This document shows, one piece after another, positions 11,736 to 22,906 of a DNA stretch of 64,000 nt. The stretch covers positions 11,277,900-11,341,899 of the forward strand of contig NC_053138.1 of assembly GCF_016808335.1 (NCBI RefSeq), read 5' to 3'. A model generated the notes under the pieces. The model saw only the letters and a list, made by a program, of their open reading frames with translations, did not search any database and had not been told where the DNA came from. This DNA comes from Panicum virgatum. Lineage: Eukaryota; Streptophyta; Magnoliopsida; Poales; Poaceae. The translations under genes were made by a program, and so were the position numbers. Positions within the stretch are counted from its first letter, which is position 1. The number at the start of each line of letters is the position of its first letter.

Positions 11736-12407
11736 CCTGCAGGGGCGGCGGCATCCGCGCCTGCAGGGGGCGGCGGCGAGCCGGGAGATCGACGGAGGAG
11801 GGGGGTCTCGTGGGGGAGACGGGGGCAGGAGGGGGTATCGGGGGAAAATCCGCTCGATTCTCGTCTAAGCGAGTCGGGAGACGCGGTGGGAAAAATCCGC
11901 ATGCATGTTGTACCGAGGATTCTCAGAGACGCCGCGGCCCGCATAATCGAAAAATAAGTAAAGCGTTTGGGTGGGCTTCTCGCTTATTTGAACCGAGAAT
12001 CCGCTTATAAGCGGAAACAAACAGGGCCTGAGTCATCCGCGCGGCGAGGCCCGCGGCAGCAGCTCGACCACGAGGGCCGGGGGCCTTTTATTTTCAGAGG
12101 CAGCCGCAGCGGCCTAGCTTCCGTCCCTGGCCCAGTACGACAAAGATGGGCTTCAACGGGACCAAAACCAAATCATGTTAAGCAGGCCAGCAGGGGTCCA
12201 GCAATCCTATATATCTTCTAGAAGATTTTTTCTTCTCCACCTTCCAGTGTTTGAGATTCGTATAAACCATCTCATCTGTTAGATCTCCTCAATCCTAACC
12301 TTCTTCCTTCTCTTTTATTCCTCACCATGCGCCGCCGCCGCCCCTAAGTCCGGGCTTCGCCCGCTGCGCCGCCGCTGCTGCCGCACGCTGCCTGCTTTGC
12401 CTGCTGC
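11736..12407. other. flank with remnant TIR-element end; no gene seen
   Basis: GC-rich sequence. The stretch ending about 12030, containing CCGCTTATAAGCGG and AAACAAACAGGGCC, looks like the terminal part of a TIR element whose other half would lie left of the retrotransposon, outside the window. The remaining open frames are short and unconvincing. Confidence 0.35.
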
Positions 12408-12972
12408 CCCATGATTCCCAGTAGTAAATCGTTGGCATATCGCGCGTAACAAATCCTTATTAATAAGGAATGGCTTTTAAAGGGGGCTAGCTTACGGGCC
12501 AGGCCTCTCTCTGACCTGATAACTAGTATCGCCTCCCCGCCCAGCTCTATCAACAGGCCCCTTCTTTTGCAATACTTAAGAAGGTCTCTCATGGCCAAAT
12601 TCTTATTAAAGCCTTCTCTACCATGGAATTCTGCCTTCGGGGTCAACCCAGCGGCTTCTATGAGGAAGACAGCGCAAATGAGGCTTGAGGGCTTGTTAAG
12701 GAAGGCGGCTAGGGCTGCTGAAGGAGGGAAGAAATGCGTTTTCTGGTCTCCCCTTCGCCTGGGGGTGCTTGGGGGGGGGGGGCACGACGAAACAAGGGAA
12801 TGAAAGGTCGCTTTGCGTTGGATGCTCTTTACCCTCCCCACTATGAGGGCTCTGTTTTCTTGGGGAGCGTTGAAGCTTGCTTCTTTTCCATACTTTTCTT
12901 GGTCATCAATACGACGACCTATTCTTAATGGAACCCATATGATTTTCACTACAAGAGGAATTTCGTGCTTCT
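12408..12972 (-). pseudogene. matR: nuclear copy of mitochondrial matR fragment (NUMT)
   Basis: Minus-strand reading gives about 188 residues closely resembling the middle of plant mitochondrial matR, the group II intron maturase encoded in nad1 intron 4. Matching landmarks include RRIDDQEKYG, GRVKSIQRKA, STPRRRGDQK, FLNKPSSL, RDLLKYCKRRGLLIELGGEA, VIRSERGLARKLAPFK and ICYARY. The frame is open throughout. The reverse-transcriptase box reads YAND where functional maturases have YADD. The similarity stops abruptly at both ends, giving way to CTG/GC-rich nuclear repeats. matR is normally organellar and much longer, so this is a truncated nuclear insertion; a frame fused with the flanks (12344-13003) is not expected to be functional. 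Confidence 0.85.
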
Positions 12973-13084
12973 GCCTGCTGCATGCTGCTGGGCCGCTGCG
13001 CATGCTGCTGCGCCTGCTGTCACTGCATGCTGCTGCGTGCGTCCGCTGCGCGCCACCGCCTGAACCGGAGAAGAAACCTGTTCA

Positions 13085-13329
13085 ATATTTGATTTTAGTA
13101 TTTTCAACATTTTATATTTTTAATTTCAACATTTTATTTTTACAGTTTCAACATTTTAAAAGTTCAATGTTGAACAAGTTTAACAAAATGTTGAGCTAAC
13201 TCTATCAAAATGTTGAACAGTTTGTAGCAGATAATTGGGTTAAAGTGGGCTTTAAAGATGGATAACTTATCTATCTTCCAAAAGATATATAGGAGCCCCG
13301 CAGGGGTCTCCTGAGCGGGAATTCCTATA
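13085..13329. repeat. AT-rich repeat with CAACATTTT motifs
   Basis: Several copies of TTCAACATTTT and its complement lie between 13085 and 13220, followed by the hairpin-forming GGAGCCCCGCAGGGGTCTCC near 13290. It resembles the end region of an unclassified transposon; no coding potential seen. Confidence 0.3.
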
Positions 13330-14336
13330 TCTATACTATAAAAGTTGAAACAATTAAAAATAATTCTCACCCAAAGTGGACCACCCTTATCCCTCACGGA
13401 TGGCCCCATACCACAGGTCCCAAGATGGTGGATAGATGGTGGATAGATGAAAATAGCTATTTCTAAAATGTTTCCACTTAAAACCTCCAATTTTTCTCAC
13501 CATAGCTCTCCTATGTACCTACCGTACCTACCTATTGATCTCATATGGAAAGCCAATTAGCTAGAAATTGGCTGCCTCACCCGTGCATGTAAGGGAGGAT
13601 GCAAATCACGCGGCCTCATGTTTACGCACACAACCTGAACATGCATGGCGCTAATGACGGGAGTTCATTTGTTTTGTTTCCTTATTATGCCCACACACAC
13701 GGAAGGAACAGGTTTGACGCACTGTTTTTTTTGGAAGGAAAAAGAGAGGGTCCAGTTCCTCCTGCATTTGACGCACACGTTTGGAAGGAAAAAGCGTTCC
13801 GTCGCTGCTTCCGATCCTGCCTAGAGATTTGCTTCTTTATGTATATTCGGTCTCAAAATATATAAATAATCATACTAATCAGAAAATAAATAAAAAATAT
13901 TGACCACTACAATTATAATAATATTAGCCAAAAATATTTCTATGCCTAATGAAAATAACTAATCATTGCTGTTATGAAAAAAATAATCAAAAATACCTTT
14001 AGCTGCTTTCTTTGCAAAGATACCTCAAGTTATGTATAAATTATTAACTTATATTATTGATTAGAAAATAAAGCCTACAAAAGTTATTTAGTTAGAATAG
14101 GAACAAGTTAAAAAAAGAGAGATTAACCAATGGAGATAGTAATAGAGCCCTAACAAAAAAAACTTATGACAATATATCTATATTTAAATTATTTTAAGAA
14201 CAAGACATAGAGTGCGATAGTAAAAGAACAACATAAAGGAAAAGTATAATTTTAATAATAATAATAATAATACCAATATATATAAACATTTAGATTCTCG
14301 ATACTAGCCACGCAAATGCGCAGGCCATCTCACTAG
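13330..14336 (+). mobile_element. non-autonomous Helitron, 1007 bp
   Basis: Starts TCTATACTATAAAAG directly after an A, and ends CACTAG directly before a T, as expected for insertion between A and T. Upstream of the 3' end is the short hairpin CGCAAATGCG followed by AGGCCATCT, the plant Helitron 3' pattern. The inside is AT-rich and has no Rep/helicase ORF, so it would depend on an autonomous partner. No terminal inverted repeats and no target duplication, as expected for Helitrons. Confidence 0.8.
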
Positions 14337-14988
14337 TATTTTTTAATAATGGAAAATATACGGCTTCAGATCTCTTCGTGAAAGAGGCATCAATCTAAAA
14401 TTATTACATCGCACATAATTTAAAAATCATAATGGTCCATCATTATAGATTTGTAGAATAAACGGCTATCCATAGGATGCGAAGCACTCCATGAATCTTG
14501 ACTCTAGACACCGGCATGCTTTGACAATCTCATCCTTTCTGCCATCATGCCACAACCTCAAAATCGGGGCCAATGCATCTCTCTGGGAAGAACCTGCAAA
14601 AAAAAATTTTGGTTTGCATTTGGTAAATACAATTTCATTTCTTGTGAGCTATATTGCCCGACAGAAAGAAGCAGTCCCTGTCAATAGCATAAAATTGTGT
14701 TTCCAAGAATTCTATATTGCTTCCAATATAGTTTTTTTTATAATGAAGCTTCTAATGTTTGAAATCTGTTACAAAACAAAATGTTTGAAATGTTTTTACA
14801 TGGAAGATGTATATACATGACAAACATTGAGTACACAATTAAGCCAGAGCATCAACAACAGTCGAAAATATATTCTTTTTCAAAGACCTTTTAGACAGTT
14901 TACATCTCCCACATTACATATGCTAGCAAACAAGTTTTATACTTATCTTTTAGTACGAAATACATTTATTATATAGTGATTTCTGTTG
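14337..14988. other. intergenic, no gene recognised
   Basis: AT-rich sequence following the Helitron. A 109-codon open frame at 14491-14820 shows no recognisable domain or grass-like codon use, and I do not support it as a gene. Confidence 0.4.
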
Positions 14989-15135
14989 CCAGCCTCCAAG
15001 GCCGGCTTAAAGGGGAGGGCAGGCAGGGCAATGGTCCGGGGCCTACGAAGTAGGGGGGCCCAAAATCTAGTATCACTATACCACAGCCCCAAAATCCCAA
15101 CCGATGTCAGTCGGGTAAAGTAGAAGATTAGCAAC

Positions 15136-16376
15136 TGTCGGTACACTCAGACAGGGGTACCCTCTCCCACAGCAACAAGCCCAAAGAGGCGCGAGGTTAT
15201 CCGTAACCTCGCACTAAGCCTCTGGGCAGCTGGGCACAAAAGCCCGGACCTGACAGTTGGGGACAACGACCTCCGGGTCCGCTCCCCACGTGGTGGCAGG
15301 TCCGACGCTGCCACGTGTCCACCTGGACGAAGTGCTCAGGGCCGGCTTCCACGGGTACAGACTCCCGCTGACAGGTCCCGAACCCCCGTGGGCTAGTCCT
15401 GGAACCCCACGTGTGGAAGCCGGACCTCCAGGAGGCCTGAGCCTTCGAGCTAGTCAAGGCGCCCGGACCCCGCTCCCCACTCGGGAAGGGGTCCGGAGCC
15501 GCCACATGTCCCTGTAGGCTCGGCCGCCGGACCCCCGGGTCCGGCGCCGCCACGTGTCCCTGTGGCCGTGACCGCTGACCTCCGGGTCCGGTGCCGACAC
15601 GTGTCCCATAGGCGCAAGCCTTCCGCCCGGAAGCCAACCCGCCTGCCGCATTAAATGCGGGCGGAGGAGGCGTGCGCTATCAGAGCAGGGCATGGACCGC
15701 CCTCTGACGGGTTGGACAGGCACGAATGACAACACAGTAAGCCCACCAGTTACCGAGGCGTCTCGTCAGTTACCGAGGCAAGCATTAAAGACTGAGCGCC
15801 GCGCACATGGGCGACGAGTCATGATGACCAGCTACTGACTTGAGCAACAGTGCACGCTGCTACAGTGGACTGAGTCAGTAGTTCGGCGCTTCATCATGAC
15901 CTCGACGCACGGCTGCAGAGGCTAGACTCTACTCCGACAGGACAGCTCAAGACCACGCCTGGTCAGAAGATTCGTACGTTGTAAGATAATATATCGCCGG
16001 GTCCACATGTCGGGGGGCCCCGCTCAGTGTATGTGCTCCCCTTGGTCATATAAAAGGGAGAGCACGCACGGTAGGATGATAAGTTCACACAGACACAAGT
16101 TCTCGGGACTTCTTCCAGGTCTCTCTCCTCCTCCACACTCTCGCTCAAGTCCAGGGCTCTAGCAAGCTCTCATACAACATTCTCTAAGCTCTGGCAATAC
16201 AACTCACAGTGGACATAGGGTATTACGCTCCGGCGACCCGAACCACTCTAAATCCTTGTGTGCTTTTCATGTTCCTACGCCTTTAGATCGAGCATTCCTT
16301 GGCTGTCCCCAAGCTCATCCTGCACTTAGGATTAGGCGGGTGCAATCCGCCACCCGTCTGGAGAAATCCTCCGACA
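15136..16376 (+). repeat. 5' LTR of the small LTR retrotransposon
   Basis: 1241 bp; carries one extra copy of a roughly 47 bp GC-rich unit (CCGCCACGTGTCCCTGT type, around 15495-15600) compared with the 3' LTR, explaining most of the length difference. Contains the hairpin GCGAGGTTATCCGTAACCTC near its start. Confidence 0.88.
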
Positions 16377-16600
16377 TTTGGCGCACCAGGTAGGGGCCTG
16401 CTTGGCTTTCGCTTGATCATCGGCTCGGCATCACCATGTTTCAGGTGGCGAGCGCCCGGGGGCTAGAACTCGCACGGCAAGCGCCCGTGTCAACAGGACA
16501 GCGACAGCGGGTCATGCTCTCCCAGCTCGTCATCAAGCAGGTCTGGGGGGAGCACAGCTTCAGCAAATCCAAGCTCGCAGCATACCTCACTCATGTGAGG

Positions 16601-16760
16601 AAGCCCGCTCCGGCGGAAAGTCGACTCCGGTCACACCAAGCCCGCTCCGGCGGAAAGCCGACTCCGGTCGCACCAAGCTCGCTCCGACAGCAATCCGACT
16701 CCGGTCGCACCAAGCCCACTCTGGTGGCACGCTCCGGCAGAAAGCTAAACTCCGGTAATG
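16601..16760 (+). repeat. 37 bp tandem array in retrotransposon interior
   Basis: About four diverging copies of a 37 bp unit starting AAGCCCGCTCCGGCGGAAAG. No protein function inferred. Confidence 0.8.
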
Positions 16761-16851
16761 GCGACAATCCCCGTAAGTTTAATCCTTGGGGGCCCGACCG
16801 AGAGTAAAACCCTTTCAGAGGGGTACGGAGCCCTGTGAACCTACAGACCCG

Positions 16852-17455
16852 GGGAAGCGCACTCATTCTCCGGGGAGGTCCGGAGCCGTGTAGCCGCTTA
16901 GCCTGGTTCCGTACCCTAAGCCTGCATGCTCCACCTCCTGTGAATGAGTGCCGTAGTACCTAGGTCCGGGAACCTGGAGGTCCGGATCTTCTCTTAACCT
17001 TTTCCTTTGTAGCTAGGGAGTACTTGCGTGTGGTCCAGAGCGGTGGAGGTCCGTCCTCATAAACCCGGCCTCTGGCGTTCATCGCACGTCTCGTACATAC
17101 CAAGTTATAAATGAAAAGTTTACTCTCAGCTCATCCCTAAGGTTGTTACATTCCAGCTTATATCCTTGCATTACACTAGCCCCCACGTGGCTCCTTACTC
17201 TTGTGCGGTGATTGTGGTCCGAATTGAGTTGGCTAGCTAGTGACTTAGCTCGAGACCCCTCATGGAAGAGAGGGGTTCGGACCCCTGGGAACCTGCAGGT
17301 TCAGGGAAGCGCACTCATTCTCCGGGGAGGTCCGGAGCCGTGTAGCCGCTTAGCCTGGTTCCGTACCCTAAGCCTGCACGCACCACCTCCTGTGAATGAG
17401 TGCCGTAGTACCTAGGACTGGGAACCTACAGGTCCGGACTTTCTCTTAACCTAAA
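16852..17455 (+). repeat. direct repeat (about 150 bp, period 452) in retrotransposon interior
   Basis: The block beginning GGGAAGCGCACTCATTCTCC at 16852 recurs at 17304 with few differences, through about 17000 and 17452. It suggests an internal duplication in this non-autonomous element. Confidence 0.8.
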
Positions 17456-17745
17456 GGTTGGCCCCTTGAGCTCCGTTCACTGAGCCTAGCTGTCTATCTC
17501 AAAGGATCACAGCCAACAGGATTTGGGATTCCGTGGGTACATTACTAAACGCCAGTTCTAAGTCATGGGCAGGTCCGACGGAGGTCTTCCTTCCCCTGTA
17601 GGTCCGGCTTGTCGTCAGCCAAGAAGGTGGTAGGGACATGGCTCCGGAAGCGTGTCCGGATGTACGGCGTTTCCCGACAACTGCGACATGGTTCTGACCC
17701 CACCTGCGGGTTCGTACCTCTCCTGCAGGTGGGCTCGGGGGCCTC

Positions 17746-18935
17746 TGTCGGTACACTCAGATAGGGGTACCCTCTCCCACAGCAATAAGCCCAAAGAGGC
17801 GCGAGGTTATCCGTAACCTCGCACTAAGTCTCTGGGCAGCTGGGCACAAAAGCCCGGACCTGACAGTTGGGGACAACGACCTCCGGGTCCGTTCCCCACG
17901 TGGTGGCAGGTCCGCCGCTGCCACGTGTCCACCTGGACGAAGTGCTCAGGGCCGGCTTCCACGGGTCCGGACTCCCGCGGACAGGTCCCGAACCCCCGTG
18001 GGCTGGTCCTGGAACCCTACATGTGGAAGCCGGACATCTAGGAGGCCTGAGCCTTCGAGCTAGTCAGGGCGCCCGGACCCCGCTCCCCGCTCGGGAAGGG
18101 GTCCGGAGCCGCCACGTGTCCCTGTGGGCGCGACCGCTGACCTTCGGGTCCGGTGCCGACACGTGTCCCACAGGCGCAAGCCTTCCGCCGGAAGCCAACC
18201 TGCCTGCTGCATTAAATGCGGGCAGAGGAGGCGTGCGCTGTCAGAGCAGGGCATGGGCCGCCCTCTGACAGGTTGGACAGGCACGAATGACAACACAGTA
18301 AGCCCGCCAGTTACCGAGACGACTCGTCAGTTACCAAGGCAAGCATTAAAAACTCAGCGCCGCGCGCATGGGCGACGAGTCATGATGACCAGCTACTGAC
18401 TAGAGCAACAGTGCACGCTGCTACAGTGGACTGAGTCAGCAGTTCGGCCCTTCATCATGACCTCGACGCACGGCTGCAGAGGCTAGACTCTACTCCGACA
18501 GGACAGCTCAAGACCACGCCTGGTTAGAAGATTCGTACGTTGTAAAATAATATATCGCCGGGTCCACATGTCGGGCCCCCGCTCAGTGTACGTGCTCCCC
18601 TTGGTCATATAAAAAGGAGAGCACGCACGATAGGATGATAAGTTCACACAGACACAAGTTCTCGGGACTTCTTCCAGGTCTCTCTCCTCCTCCACACTCT
18701 CGCTCAAGCCCAGGGCTCTAGCAAGCTCTCATACAACACTCTCTAAGCTCTGGCAATACAACTCACAATGGATGTAGGGTATTACTCTCTGGCGGCCCGA
18801 ACTACTCTAAATTCTTGTGTGCTTTTCGTGTTCATACGTCTCTAGATCGAGCACTCCTTGGCTGTCCCCAAGCTCATCCTACACTTAGGATTAGGCCAGT
18901 GCAATCCGCCACACGGCTGGAGAAATCCTCCGACA
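17746..18935 (+). repeat. 3' LTR of the small LTR retrotransposon
   Basis: 1190 bp; highly similar to 15136-16376 with scattered substitutions and one missing tandem unit, so the element is older than the chromovirus at the window start. Confidence 0.88.
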
Positions 18936-20215
18936 TCAATGAACAGTCGGTCGGTTAAGTTATGTAACAAACCATTGGTCGGTAATTCAAGTTTCGCCGA
19001 CCGATCATCAGTCGGTATTTGTATTCACATATACCATCAAACTATCTGTCGGTAATACTTAGTATTTGCATCGAACCATCCGTCGGTATATATGGAGTGG
19101 AGCCCAATCTGATGTTTAATGGGCTGACCAGATCGGCCCAACCATCTGTGACCACTCATCAAGATGAACGGCTCACATTCTTCCGACCAAGGTATAAAAA
19201 GGTTGGGTAAAGTCCTAACTCTAGTTTTCTCATCCTCCCTCCCTCCATCCTCTCACGCGTCCACATGGAAACAAAGGGAGGATTGAGCAGGCAGAGGCAG
19301 CTGTTCGGGGCACGCTCGTGCCCTTCCCCGGCACTCACGGGTGGCCCGCGCTGGAGGCCGACGGGTCGGGGGGCCCGCGCCCGCGACTGCGGCCGGCGGC
19401 CAGCGCCTGGGGTAGCGTCGCGTTTGCGCCGGGGGCTGCGCTGAGCCGTGGGCTAAAGCCACGCTGGCGGCCGGGGTCGGCGCCGCGTGCATAGGCACCC
19501 GCGCCATGGCCAGAGGCCAGCCGCGCTGCACCGGCGGCCGGGGGCCTCGCCTATCTATTTCGCCGATCTGAGGCTCCGTCGCCACCACCGCAAATGCGGG
19601 CGCGAGGCGGAGGAGGCGAGGGATTGGGCAGATGTCGTCGTTCCCGGGCTCCTCCACAACGACGCCGGCACAGGGCCCCAGCAACTTCGACAGCAAGCCG
19701 CGTCACCACCAGTGACTCGTGGCCTGCAGCTCCATCGAGCTTCTCGCCGATTTAGGGTAAATCCATTCTGCTCTTTCCATTTGTTGTAACATAGTTACCT
19801 AAATTTTATCATTGTGTATGAATGGATCTAGCAAAATTCATATGTGCAGGATGTAGTAGCTTCGCTTGACAGCAAGGTTAACTATCTTAGCAAATTAGTA
19901 ATTTCAAGATGTAGTAGCTTCGCTCTTGTCCAGATAAATCATGATTATAACTTATTGCTACATAAATCATGAAGAAACAGCAAGAACGTGATGTGTTTTG
20001 CATCAAGTTTCGGTTGTGTTCTTTTTGTCTAACGTAAAATCTGTGGATTATGATCTAAGATAGTGACTCTTTTTCATGTCATTTCTGTACAATGTGCACA
20101 ACAGTTGGTATGTCCTTTGCATTAGATACACATTTTGGGGGTACAATTTCTTTTTTTGTGCCATTTATTGCTAGTTGGTTCTCTCTTGATTTAGTAGTAA
20201 TTTCGAACCTTTCAG

Positions 20216-20776
20216 AGCTTTGATGAGATCCTAGACAAGGCCCTCAGGATCAAAGGTACGGTGGTTCAATAGTCTGCTAAGATTTTGTTAGTTTAGTGCA
20301 AGAGTGGCTTCAAAAGATACATGTGTGATTGCAGAACTTTGTTTCATTGGTTTAGTTGTCGATGTATTCTTATGCTACTTCTTTGTCTTAATTTCAGGTA
20401 GCAGATTTACTAGGTGGTGTATTTGCAAATGTTATGGGCTTCTAGAACAGGTTGCGTTTACTCTTGTTTGCTTCTAGTTTTAGTCTTATTTTTATTTCCT
20501 CTCTATAGGCTCAAATGCACTCGAGCTTACACCAAACTTGCAATTTTTCTTCACGATTGTAGGGTCCTACCTGGGGCTCCTTAATTTTATTGCTGCCATC
20601 AGTTTTGCAATTGGATCTTAACCAAAAACCATCATACTTCTATTGAATTTCAGGCAGTTCTAGGAGATGCTAGCTTGATGGTGTCAGGAGCAAGCAAGAC
20701 ATTCAAAGTGCTTATGGAAGCTGTGTTTTGTTTCAAAGATGCATTAGAAGGAGTCGACTGCTCTGCTGTGTTCTTG
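20216..20776 (+). pseudogene. captured gene fragment inside CACTA (three exons, unknown gene)
   Basis: Three segments are bounded by good splice sites and join in one open frame: 20216-20255 (reads SFDEILDKALRIK), 20398-20450 and 20654-20776 (41 codons, containing GDASLMVSGASKTFKVLMEA). Intron phases are compatible, giving about 72 codons. A possible upstream exon ends at a GTAAAT donor near 19757. I do not recognise the protein. Its position inside a CACTA interior suggests host-gene capture, though a remnant of a CACTA-borne gene is also possible. Confidence 0.45.
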
Positions 20777-21363
20777 GTATGCAGTATAAGCTGTGGCTTG
20801 TAGGCTAGTTCTTCTCAGTCAAGTCTTTTGGGTGTTGGCAAACTAATTTTTGGGTATTAGCAAGTTTGCCGCATGGTTCTTGTATTTGCTTGTTGAGATG
20901 GAACTCTTTGTTGTCTACACTTGTGGAAAAAACATTGGTTTGACTAATGTTTATGTGGATAATGCAATGTTTGTATCCACATATTAGATCAATATCCATA
21001 TTATTATGGTTGATGCATCTTATGATGAATGTTGATGTACTAATAAGAATTTTGAATTTCTTGTGAATGAACATTTGAATTTGAACATGTGACATTTCGT
21101 ACCAATTGCTATCAAAATTTTTTTATCAACATAAACTATCTCATTGAACCGTTGGTCGGTAAAGCTGGCATCGAGCGTCGAATGATTGGTCGGTAAAGAG
21201 GTGTCGGTCGGTATAACTTTATACCGACGCCATTTAAAACGACTTATAGCAGGGGTCGGTATAACTTTATACCGACCGATGGTGCGTCGGTACAGAGGCT
21301 TATAGCGACCTTTACGGTGTTGGCGATGAGGGGTTGTGGTATAGTGTATGTAGTAGGTAGTAA

Positions 21364-21654
21364 GGCCAGTTCCAATGGGTTTTCATGCACATTAAAATAG
21401 GGTGCCACATAAGCAATTTGAATGACATGACAATGATTTAAAGAAGAGAGAGATGGAAAGAGTTTCATCTAGATGAAACCCCATACACACAGTCATTATG
21501 TGTCTTACAATTAAATGCAATAAACATACAGGAAACATCAAAATTGAAATCTTGCATTGTAGGGATTGGTTTTATCTATGGTTTCATGGTATTTTAGATA
21601 GATAATGTGGTGGTATTAGAAATAGTAAGATGAAACCACCCAGTGGGAATAGCC
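21364..21654. mobile_element. Tourist-like MITE, 291 bp
   Basis: Imperfect terminal inverted repeats (GGCCAGTTCCAATGGG left; GGCTATTCCCACTGGG inverted right) flanked by TAA at 21361-21363 and 21655-21657, the PIF/Harbinger target duplication. AT-rich interior, no ORF. Confidence 0.85.
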
Positions 21655-22218
21655 TAATACTTGGCCCAACTAGGAGTATACAGGCACGCAGCCAGGCACG
21701 CGGGTCTTCTAGACTTCCACGCCGCGATCGCGAGTCAGGGTTTGACATTTTGTTTTCATATGCTTTCACTCGAGCCTGGCGCCGGGTGTTCTCCTTCTCC
21801 AAACGATCAGACACCGATACTGGAGACCAGAGTCCGAGTGTCCGACGCACTCACGCATGCCGGACGACGCAGCAACGCGGTCCACGCGAGCATTTGCTGC
21901 CTAGGTGCTAGCACTAGCGCTCTAGCAGGTTGCAGGTAATGAGCCGTAAGTTTAATTTTCTAATTGTTAGGGTTATCAACTTCTCATTTGATTAATTGCT
22001 AGGGTTTCTTAATTTTTTAATTGCTAGGCACATATATATTCTAAATAAATTACTACAGTTTGTAATATTGATATTATTCTTCATGAATTACATATATTAT
22101 TAGAATTTCTATCTTCCTTTAAATTACCGTCTCAAATGAAAAATAGTTAGCCAAAAGACCCATAGTGACTGACTCGCGCTGGGGCCCTTTAAAACCATGA
22201 ACCGGCCCTGCCGGCCTC

Positions 22219-22906
22219 CAGTTCACTTTATCCATATGATTGTTGCATTAAGACATTTTATTATTCTCTAGTGCGAATCCAATCAGAATTTATGAAGCCT
22301 TTTGACCCAACGAATGCATACTAGCAGCTAGGTCAATATCTATTATCTCCATGACAACACATTTTGTATGACTGCTTTTTTTTTTCGCGATGATATAATT
22401 TCTTTGGTAAATTAGCATTAGTTGGAAACTGGACCCGTCTTGTATTGTCGTCAGGCTCTTGGTGTGTGCGGTGCGGGGTAAACGCGTGATGCTAATGCCA
22501 CTAGTTTATTATTAACGGACTAATATACAGGTCCACTTGGCTGTGTGTGTCGGTTGACACGATTGACAAACATGCATTCACATGCGCGTGTGGCACGTTT
22601 GGATATATATAGGAGTAATATAATATACATAGTGCTACTAGTTACCTAATAAAGGCGAGACTTTAATCAGTCAGTATTTAATTTCCTCGTAAGATTATAT
22701 ATATGGCGAAGGTGCTGATTACCAACCGCTCCATATGCCAAGTTGCCAACAAATCCAAGAGGAAATGAAGACCCACACACCCAACCTAGGAGTACTCGAC
22801 TACTACTCGTTAGCGCAAGGGTACGTTACGGTACGGGTCTATATTAGACAGCTAGCGTGCAGGCTCTGCTACGGGGCACAACGACGCGGCCCGTCGAAGA
22901 TCGAAG
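22219..22906 (+). promoter_or_regulatory. 5' region of membrane gene copy A, shared with copy B
   Basis: The stretch 22384-22570 closely matches 40800-40990 upstream of copy B, including AACTGGACCCGTC, ATAAACGCGTGATGCTAA-type and ACGGACTAATATACAGGTCC motifs. The CCTAATAAAGGCGAG site near 22650 is the uninterrupted counterpart of the place where copy B carries a MITE. No specific promoter element is claimed. Confidence 0.55.

Larger units (their letters stand above)
15136..18935 (+). mobile_element. small non-autonomous LTR retrotransposon
   Basis: Two LTRs (15136-16376 and 17746-18935) start TGTCGGTACACTCAG and end CCGACA. They flank only 1369 bp of internal sequence with no gag or pol. Right after the first LTR is TTTGGCGCACCAGGTAGGGG, a primer-binding-site region of the type used by several Ty3/gypsy lineages; before the second LTR is the purine tract GGGCTCGGGGGCC. 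Flanks GCAAC and TCAAT do not match, so target duplication was lost or a deletion occurred. It must have been mobilised in trans. Confidence 0.87.
15074..21346. mobile_element. CACTA (En/Spm) transposon, non-autonomous
   Basis: Ends CACTATACCACAGCCCC and, inverted, CACTATACCACAACCCC, flanked by the 3 bp duplication TAT (15071-15073 and 21347-21349). Subterminal regions (18940-19150 and 21140-21300) carry many copies of GTCGGTA/TACCGAC in both orientations, the usual CACTA subterminal repeats. It is interrupted by an LTR retrotransposon (15136-18935). The remaining interior (about 2.4 kb) holds spliced fragments of an unknown gene, not a recognisable transposase. Confidence 0.88.
14997..22210. 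mobile_element. non-autonomous hAT-type element (outermost of a nest)
   Basis: Left end CAAGGCCGGCTTAAAGGGG; the right end, read inward, is CAGGGCCGGTTCATGG. Flanking 8 bp CCAGCCTC (14989-14996) and CCGGCCTC (22211-22218) agree at 7 of 8 positions, fitting a hAT target duplication. The element is interrupted by a CACTA transposon (15074-21346) and a Tourist MITE (21364-21654). Without them only about 0.65 kb of its own sequence remains, with no transposase. Boundaries rest on the inverted ends and imperfect duplication. Confidence 0.65.

Noticed and set aside
15197..15735. Overlapping open frames in the LTR with CCACGTG repeats
   Set aside because: Tandem GC-rich LTR sequence; translations are repetitive and the frames shift between the two LTRs.
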